Shown here: positions 58,755 through 64,000 of the stretch, piece after piece
How positions within the stretch are numbered: the first letter of the stretch is position 1
How the letters are laid out: each line of letters opens with the position of its first letter
Notes under the pieces: generated by a model
Database searches by the model: none
What the model was told of the DNA's origin: nothing
The model's input: the letters and a program-made list of their open reading frames with translations, nothing else
Position numbers and translations under genes: made by a program
Source of the DNA: Bacteroidales bacterium
GTDB taxonomy: Bacteria; Bacteroidota; Bacteroidia; Bacteroidales; F082
DNA length: 64,000 nt
Direction: 5' to 3'
Assembly (NCBI GenBank): GCA_024400425.1
Contig: JAKSMV010000017.1
Coordinates: 1 to 64,000 of the forward strand

Positions 58755-61523
58755 ATGCCTACAGGAAATAGCGAAAATACATTTAGGAAAAAGGCCATCG
58801 AAGAGCCTAAACTTGAAAAAGACACTGCTATCGTCGAAGAAAAGAAGATAGAAGAAAAGCCTAAAAAAGAGAAAATCCAGAGAAAAGAGACTGCCAAACC
58901 GAAAGAAAGCAAGCCCAAGAAAACCGAAGGCAAGAAAAAGGAATCTGACGGCAAGACGCAAAGAATCATCGGAATACTTTTCGTCATCCTCGCTGCTTTT
59001 TTGGCCATCGCCCTCATTTCATATTTTACCAGTTTCTTTGGCGGGAACCATCAAGAATATGGCAGTCATATATTCGACAAAGACATCAAGCTCGATAATA
59101 CTACCGGAAGAATCGGTGCATGGCTATCGCAAACACTCATCAAGGAATCGTTTGGCATCGGCGCTTTCTTTTTCGTATATCTACTTGCCGCCATCGGTTT
59201 CCGACTCGCCATGGAAAGCAAAATCCGTCCGTGGCGCATCTGGAAATATGCGCTCATCAGCCTCGTGTGGCTGCCGCTGCTTTTCGCCTTTATCCCCGCT
59301 CCGAAATGTGCCATTTTTGGCGGCAGCGTAGGGTTTTGGCTCAACAGCATTCTCGGCAACTATGTAGGCAGAGTCGGCACGTTGCTTGTCCTGATATTCC
59401 TCTTCTTGGTCTATGCCGTGGTCCAATTCAACATTACTTTCAACTATTTCAAACGTCTGAAAGAGCAACGCGCTGCCCATAAAGCCGCGCAAGAAGCACT
59501 GAAAAACCAAAATATCACTGACGGCAACGACGATTTAGAGAATCCCATCGATGACGAGAATACTGAAAACATTATAAACGAAGCAAATAACGAAGTCAGG
59601 AATGACAGCAAGGAGAACAACTTCGACAAAGACGACAAAGACGACAAAAACGACGAAGAAGATTTTCCTCCGATAACAGTCATCAGACGTAATCCTGAGA
59701 TGGAAATCGTCGATGCGGCAAGCCAAAACGAAAACAGTTTCAGGAAACCGCAAGATTTGGTTTTTGAGGTCAGCCAACCTTCAGAAGAAAGCCAGACCCC
59801 TGTTGAAGAAAAGCCTTCCGATACTGAAGCCGAACAAGTTTGGAAACCAACCATCGAAAGCATCGTCGTTCCCGTCGATACACCTTTACCTACTAAAGAA
59901 GAAGAATTCCACCCCACTCCCAAAAGCGACATCAAATTGGTGGTTGAAGAGAAAAAAGAGGAAAAGACCGTTGAAGACGACGGCATCGAGCATCACACCC
60001 TCGACACGCCCTACGACCCGCATTACGAGCTGAAGAATTTCCAGTTCCCGTCACTCGATTTGCTGAACGACTATGGCGGGAAAGCAGCCGAAGTCAGCGG
60101 AGAGGAATTGGAAGAAAACAAGAACAAGATTGTGGAGACTTTGGCCAACTATGGCATTGCCATCGACAAGATCAAGGCTACCATCGGACCTACCGTAACG
60201 CTTTACGAAATCGTTCCTGCTGCGGGTGTCAGAATCGCGAAAATCAAGAACTTGGAAGACGACATCGCCTTGAGTTTGGCAGCCTTGGGAATCCGTATCA
60301 TCGCCCCTATTCCGGGCAAAGGCACCATCGGTATCGAAGTGCCAAACAAGAAACCCGAGACCGTTTCGATGAAGAGTGTGTTGGCTTCAGAGAAATTCCA
60401 GAACAACAAATACGCCTTGCCGTGCGCCATTGGCAAGACCATCTCGAACGAGACCTACGTCTTCGACCTTGCCAAGATGCCGCACATCCTTATGGCTGGT
60501 GCCACAGGTCAAGGTAAATCGGTGGGACTGAACGCTATAGTGGCATCGCTGCTCTACAGCAAGCACCCATCGGAACTGAAGTTCGTCATGGTTGACCCGA
60601 AAAAGGTGGAGTTGACCCTTTATAACCGCATTGAGCGTCACTATTTGGCGAAATTGCCGGATTCGGAAGACGCCATCATCACCGACGTGAAGAAAGTGGT
60701 CCGCACCCTCAATTCATTGTGCATCGAGATGGACCAGCGCTACGATCTGCTCAAGCAAGCCGAATGCCGCACCATCATCGAATATAACGAGAAATTCAAG
60801 GCTCGCAAGCTTTTACCCACCGAAGGTCACCGTTTCCTGCCTTACATTGTGCTCGTCGTTGACGAGTTCGCCGACCTCATCATGACCGCTGGCCGCGATG
60901 TGGAAGCACCAATCGCCCGTCTGGCTCAGTTGGCCCGTGCCATTGGCATTCACCTGATTATCGCAACACAACGTCCTTCAGTCAACATCATCACGGGTTC
61001 CATCAAGGCCAACTTCCCGGCCCGTATCGCCTTCCGCGTTATCTCCATTGTTGACTCGAAGACCATCCTCGACCAAAAAGGCGCCAACCAGCTCATCGGT
61101 CGCGGCGACATGCTGCTTTCGACCGGTAACGACATGGTTCGTCTGCAATGCGCCTTCATCGACACACCTGAAGTGGCTGCCATCACCGAGTTCATCGGTG
61201 CCCAACGCGGCTACGGCGAAGCCTTCCTGCTTCCTGAAGTCCCAGACGAAGACAGCGGCGAGATGATGGGCGATGACGAAGATAACGGTGAACGCGACAG
61301 CCTCTTCGAAGAAGCCGCTCGCATCGTTGTGCAAACCCAACAAGGCTCCACTTCGATGATTCAACGCAAGCTGAAGCTCGGCTACAACCGCGCCGGCCGC
61401 ATCATCGACCAACTGGAAGCCGCTGGCATCGTCGGCCCATTCGCCGGAAGCAAAACTCGCGAAGTGAAAGTGGCCAACGAATTCGCTTTGGAACAGATTT
61501 TGCGTGATCTCAACATCGATTAA
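58755..61523 (+). CDS. ftsK: DNA translocase FtsK
   Basis: A 922-residue septal DNA pump. The N-terminal Lys/Glu-rich cytosolic stretch (1-70) is followed by four TM helices (about 73-95, 130-150, 165-185, 205-225), an acidic linker (about 235-420), the FtsK beta domain, the Walker A motif GATGQGKSVGLNA (near 582) with Walker B VLVVDEFADL, and the gamma winged helix (SMIQRKLKLGYNRAGRIIDQ). Length is usual. It pumps chromosome-dimer DNA towards dif with XerCD. It begins a second downstream unit with a LolA-like protein. Confidence 0.96.
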   Translation: MPTGNSENTFRKKAIEEPKLEKDTAIVEEKKIEEKPKKEKIQRKETAKPKESKPKKTEGKKKESDGKTQRIIGILFVILAAFLAIALISYFTSFFGGNHQEYGSHIFDKDIKLDNTTGRIGAWLSQTLIKESFGIGAFFFVYLLAAIGFRLAMESKIRPWRIWKYALISLVWLPLLFAFIPAPKCAIFGGSVGFWLNSILGNYVGRVGTLLVLIFLFLVYAVVQFNITFNYFKRLKEQRAAHKAAQEALKNQNITDGNDDLENPIDDENTENIINEANNEVRNDSKENNFDKDDKDDKNDEEDFPPITVIRRNPEMEIVDAASQNENSFRKPQDLVFEVSQPSEESQTPVEEKPSDTEAEQVWKPTIESIVVPVDTPLPTKEEEFHPTPKSDIKLVVEEKKEEKTVEDDGIEHHTLDTPYDPHYELKNFQFPSLDLLNDYGGKAAEVSGEELEENKNKIVETLANYGIAIDKIKATIGPTVTLYEIVPAAGVRIAKIKNLEDDIALSLAALGIRIIAPIPGKGTIGIEVPNKKPETVSMKSVLASEKFQNNKYALPCAIGKTISNETYVFDLAKMPHILMAGATGQGKSVGLNAIVASLLYSKHPSELKFVMVDPKKVELTLYNRIERHYLAKLPDSEDAIITDVKKVVRTLNSLCIEMDQRYDLLKQAECRTIIEYNEKFKARKLLPTEGHRFLPYIVLVVDEFADLIMTAGRDVEAPIARLAQLARAIGIHLIIATQRPSVNIITGSIKANFPARIAFRVISIVDSKTILDQKGANQLIGRGDMLLSTGNDMVRLQCAFIDTPEVAAITEFIGAQRGYGEAFLLPEVPDEDSGEMMGDDEDNGERDSLFEEAARIVVQTQQGSTSMIQRKLKLGYNRAGRIIDQLEAAGIVGPFAGSKTREVKVANEFALEQILRDLNID

Positions 61524-61536
61524 GCAAAACGAAACA

Positions 61537-62154
61537 ATGAAAAGACATTTCATCCTTATCGGCTTCATGCTTATGGCAAGCATGAGCAACGCACAAGAAA
61601 CCGCTGGCGAGTTCATCAAACGAGTCATCAACCAACTGAACAGCCACCAAAACTACGAGATCACTTTCGACTACGAAGTCGGTAACAGTGTGACCACAGT
61701 CAGCGAAAAAGAATCCGGCAAAGCCACCTTGCAAGGCGAAGCCTACAAACTCGAAATCGCCGACCAGCAAATCATCTCCGATGGCAAGACCCTTTGGACT
61801 TATCTGATTGAAGATGAAGAAGTCATGGTAGGCAATGCTACCGACGAGAGTCTCATCACGCCCATCAAGATGCTGACCACCTACGACAAGAGCTATTCGA
61901 TGAAATACGTGAAGCAAGCTGCCAAGGGCAAGAAATGCGTCGAGATGCTGAACCCTCAAGGCGAATTCAAGCGTATCACTCTTACCATCGACGAGAAGAA
62001 ACTCGAAATAGAGAAAGCCAAAATAGAGCTTCAAAGCGGCGACGAAATGGTGGTGACCATCAATTCATACAGCTACGACAAAAAACTGGATGCCAACTTC
62101 TTCATCTTCAACGAGAAAGAACACAAAAACGTGGATGTCATCGACATGCGCTAA
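61537..62154 (+). CDS. LolA-like outer-membrane lipoprotein carrier protein
   Basis: A 205-residue periplasmic protein with signal peptide HFILIGFMLMASMSNAQ. The LolA-like half-barrel pattern follows: YEITFDYEV, GKATLQGEAYKLEIADQQII, SDGKTLWTYLIEDEEV, then ITLTIDEKKLEIEKAKI. It would ferry lipoproteins from LolCDE to the outer membrane. Start at 61537 follows ftsK by 13 bp. The 5' extension to 61504 overlaps ftsK and is rejected. LolA next to ftsK is a common arrangement. Homologues in Bacteroidota are called 'LolA family' with low identity to E. coli LolA. Confidence 0.85.
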   Translation: MKRHFILIGFMLMASMSNAQETAGEFIKRVINQLNSHQNYEITFDYEVGNSVTTVSEKESGKATLQGEAYKLEIADQQIISDGKTLWTYLIEDEEVMVGNATDESLITPIKMLTTYDKSYSMKYVKQAAKGKKCVEMLNPQGEFKRITLTIDEKKLEIEKAKIELQSGDEMVVTINSYSYDKKLDANFFIFNEKEHKNVDVIDMR

Positions 62155-62157
62155 ACG

Positions 62158-62730
62158 ATGGATTGGATTGAAATCATAGCGGCAGCTCTCGGCCTTATCG
62201 GTATTGGATTGCAAATCAGGCAAAGCCATTGGTATTGGCTAACCTCCATCCTAATGGTCACGCTCTACATTTATGTCTTCTACCAATCCAAGTTCTACGC
62301 CGACATGAGTTTCCAGTTCTACTATTTGGTTGTCAGCATTTACGGCTGGTATCTTTGGCTGACGAAACGCGAAAAATCAGATTCGGAAACGAAATACACT
62401 GTCAACAGGCTAAACGGGAAGCAACTGACAGCCAGTCTTTTGGTTTCATCCGTCCTATTCATAGCTATCTATTTCATCCTTAAGCGTTTCACCGACTCGA
62501 CAGTTCCTGCTGGCGATGCTTTCACCACAGCCTTGAGCATCACCGCCACCTGGTTGTTGGCAAAGAAATACATCGAAAACTGGTTATTTTGGATTGTCGT
62601 CGATGCCGTTTCTACAGCATTGTATATCGTAAAAGGACTCTATCCCACGGCAATCCTATTCACCGTTCTCACCATTTTAGCTGTCGTCGGTTATTTCAAA
62701 TGGAGAAAGGAGGCTTTGCAACATGCTTAA
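62158..62730 (+). CDS. pnuC: Nicotinamide riboside transporter PnuC
   Basis: A 190-residue inner-membrane protein with seven hydrophobic segments. The PnuC hallmark pattern is visible: LGLIGIGLQIRQSHWYWLT, FYYLVVSIYGWYLW, and the substrate-site helix ENWLFWIVVDAVSTALYIVK followed by GLYPTAILF. It imports nicotinamide riboside by facilitated diffusion, trapped by phosphorylation. The next gene, overlapping by 8 bp, encodes an NadR-type kinase that could do this trapping. Confidence 0.93.
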   Translation: MDWIEIIAAALGLIGIGLQIRQSHWYWLTSILMVTLYIYVFYQSKFYADMSFQFYYLVVSIYGWYLWLTKREKSDSETKYTVNRLNGKQLTASLLVSSVLFIAIYFILKRFTDSTVPAGDAFTTALSITATWLLAKKYIENWLFWIVVDAVSTALYIVKGLYPTAILFTVLTILAVVGYFKWRKEALQHA

Positions 62731-63244
62731 AATCGCCATTTTAGGACCTGAATCGACCGGAAAATCGACACTTGCCGAACAGTTGGCCAAGCATTTTGGC
62801 ACCGACTTCGTTCCCGAATACTCGCGAGAATACCTCAAAGATTTTGAAGGTCAATATCAAATCGACGACGTGGTGAAAATTGCTCAAGGCCAACAAAAAT
62901 GGATTGACGAAGCCGAAGCAAAAAAGCCAGAAATGCTCATTGCCGATACCGAAATGATAGTCAATAAGATATGGTGCAAATACGTCTTCAATTCCATTCC
63001 AGAAACGATTTCCGACTTGGTAAAAAGACAAGACTACGACCTCTATCTTCTTTGCGACATCGACCTTGAATGGAGTTTCGACCCGCTCCGCGAAAACCCT
63101 GATTTTGAGGAACGTAAAACCATTTTCAAGATGTACGAAAAAGAATTGTCAACACTGAAGGCCAATTACAGAATCATTTCCGGGCACGACCAACTGCGCT
63201 TGAAGAATGCCATTGACGCAATAAAACAGCAAATCATCAGTTAG
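62723..63244 (+). CDS. NadR-like ribosylnicotinamide kinase domain protein
   Basis: A 173-residue P-loop kinase: IAILGPESTGKSTLAEQL (Walker A), VPEYSREYLKDFEG (the NadR lid/nucleoside motif), MLIADTEMIVNKIWC, and LLCDIDLEWSFDPLRENPDF. It resembles the C-terminal ribosylnicotinamide kinase domain of NadR without the HTH or NMN adenylyltransferase domains. The 8-bp overlap with pnuC implies a coupled NAD salvage pair: PnuC brings nicotinamide riboside in and the kinase makes NMN. Confidence 0.9.
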   Translation: MLKIAILGPESTGKSTLAEQLAKHFGTDFVPEYSREYLKDFEGQYQIDDVVKIAQGQQKWIDEAEAKKPEMLIADTEMIVNKIWCKYVFNSIPETISDLVKRQDYDLYLLCDIDLEWSFDPLRENPDFEERKTIFKMYEKELSTLKANYRIISGHDQLRLKNAIDAIKQQIIS

Positions 63245-63266
63245 ATAACAAATTAAAGAAAAAAAT

Positions 63267-63962
63267 ATGTTTTCAATGCTTGAAATCCAGACTGCTGCCA
63301 ACGAATTTGGAGCAGCCGTTCTTCCAGAACAACCGACCGAAATCAAACTCTCACTTTTTGAACTCGCCACCAAAGGCGGATGGATCATGATCGTCTTGGC
63401 TGTACTTTTTGCCATCGCGGTTTATATTTTCATCGAGCGCTTCATCGCCGTTTCGCGTGCCACGAAATACGACAACAGTTTCATGGAACGCATTCGCGAA
63501 TACATGAAAGAAGGCAAGGTTGATTCGGCAAAGGCACTTTGCAGAGGCAACTCCACTCCTATTTCCAGAATGATTGAAAAAGGTTTGTCGCGCCTCGGTC
63601 GCCCACTGAACGACATCAACTCTGCCATCGAAAATGTCGGCAACCTCGAAGTCGGTCAGTTGGAAAAAGGTGTCAGCATCATGGCCATGATAGCCTCAGC
63701 CGCACCTATGATAGGTTTCTTGGGCACCGTTACCGGCATGATTAAGGCCTTCTACAACATGTCGATGGCTGGCAACAACATCGACATCGAACTGCTATCG
63801 TCAGGCATCTACGAAGCCATGGTCACCACCGTGGGTGGTCTGATAGTCGGCATTGTGGCCTACATCTTCCACGCCATCATCACGACACGAATCCAAAAAG
63901 TCGTCAACCTGCTTGAAGTGAAGGCTTCAGAGTTCATGGACGTTCTTAACGAACCCGCATAA
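63267..63962 (+). CDS. exbB: MotA/TolQ/ExbB proton-channel protein
   Basis: A 231-residue inner-membrane protein with three TM helices: WIMIVLAVLFAIAVYIFIE (about 38-57), then MAMIASAAPMIGFLGTVTGM (conserved TolQ/ExbB box near 145-165) and AMVTTVGGLIVGIVAYIFH (near 190-210). It forms a proton channel with ExbD/TolR to energise TonB or Tol. ATG 63267 is used; 63276 is another option. exbD follows after 11 bp. This pair could power the TonB receptor at 8.6-10.9 kb. Confidence 0.93.
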   Translation: MFSMLEIQTAANEFGAAVLPEQPTEIKLSLFELATKGGWIMIVLAVLFAIAVYIFIERFIAVSRATKYDNSFMERIREYMKEGKVDSAKALCRGNSTPISRMIEKGLSRLGRPLNDINSAIENVGNLEVGQLEKGVSIMAMIASAAPMIGFLGTVTGMIKAFYNMSMAGNNIDIELLSSGIYEAMVTTVGGLIVGIVAYIFHAIITTRIQKVVNLLEVKASEFMDVLNEPA

Positions 63963-63973
63963 TATCAAGGATT

Positions 63974-64000
63974 ATGGCTATCAAGTCGAGAAACAAAGTT
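63974..64000 (+). CDS. exbD: ExbD/TolR-family protein, N-terminus only (cut by window edge)
   Basis: ATG at 63974 encodes MAIKSRNKV and then the window ends. This basic opening is the usual start of Bacteroidota ExbD proteins, and the position directly after exbB supports it. Only nine codons are present. Confidence 0.75.

Noticed and set aside
1..64000. tRNA or rRNA genes as island attachment sites
   Set aside because: No convincing cloverleaf or rRNA sequence was recognised by eye near 27.3 kb or 45 kb; a covariance-model scan would be decisive.

Overview
The window is a chromosomal segment of a Bacteroidota (order Bacteroidales) bacterium. The evidence is: proteins ending in type IX secretion (T9SS) type A sorting domains; a TonB-dependent receptor paired with a DUF4249 lipoprotein; families typical of the phylum (DUF3276, DUF5683, DUF6266, FISUMP, BspA-type leucine-rich repeats); promoter -7 elements of the form TAnnTTTG; and almost no Shine-Dalgarno sequences. 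Having T9SS cargo argues for a lineage outside Bacteroides sensu stricto. No rRNA, tRNA, CRISPR array, integrase or transposase was found.

1-27 kb is mostly core. It holds prfA (cut by the left edge), pyrF, a T9SS-sorted Omp28-like protein, ilvE, a methyltransferase, and a glycan-foraging group (sialidase, DUF4249 lipoprotein, TonB receptor, and further on a GH20 hexosaminidase). Between these lies an SOS-type mutagenesis module: a LexA-like self-cleaving XRE-S24 regulator divergent from dinB and a short dnaE paralogue with a degenerate PHP domain. A transglutaminase-like protein, a second T9SS protein, a tricorn-like S41 protease, an FAH-family hydrolase, a DEDDh exonuclease and a DUF3276 protein follow.

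27-45 kb is an accessory island. A GC-rich primase/helicase-like operon and two proteins sharing an NxNCNIF motif come first. An AT-rich defence cassette follows (about 31.8-38.3 kb): a YhcG/DUF1016 nuclease, a DUF1016_N-only gene, then an operon of two D12-class adenine methyltransferases, an AlwI-family type IIS restriction enzyme and a beta-class methyltransferase. A leader repeat precedes the two DUF1016 genes and recurs before the restriction operon. There it runs into a long, apparently bistable RNA hairpin with a terminator. GC content jumps from about 40% to about 60% inside the last methyltransferase gene, so that gene looks like a recombinant. The island ends with an iteron-like dyad, a FISUMP lipoprotein between direct repeats, two DUF6266 proteins, a RhuM-PLD protein between palindromic repeats, and a phage-type lysis module (TM/coiled-coil protein, amidase, overlapping spanin-like lipoprotein).

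45-51 kb holds surface proteins (fimbrillin/FISUMP lipoprotein, helical lipoprotein, BspA-type LRR protein) bracketed by two near-identical leader copies, one of which heads a relic gene. 51-64 kb returns to core: an outer-membrane protein with a sigma/anti-sigma pair, then parA-parB-DUF5683-dapB-lepB, ftsK-lolA-pnuC-nadR-like kinase, and exbB-exbD running off the right edge.
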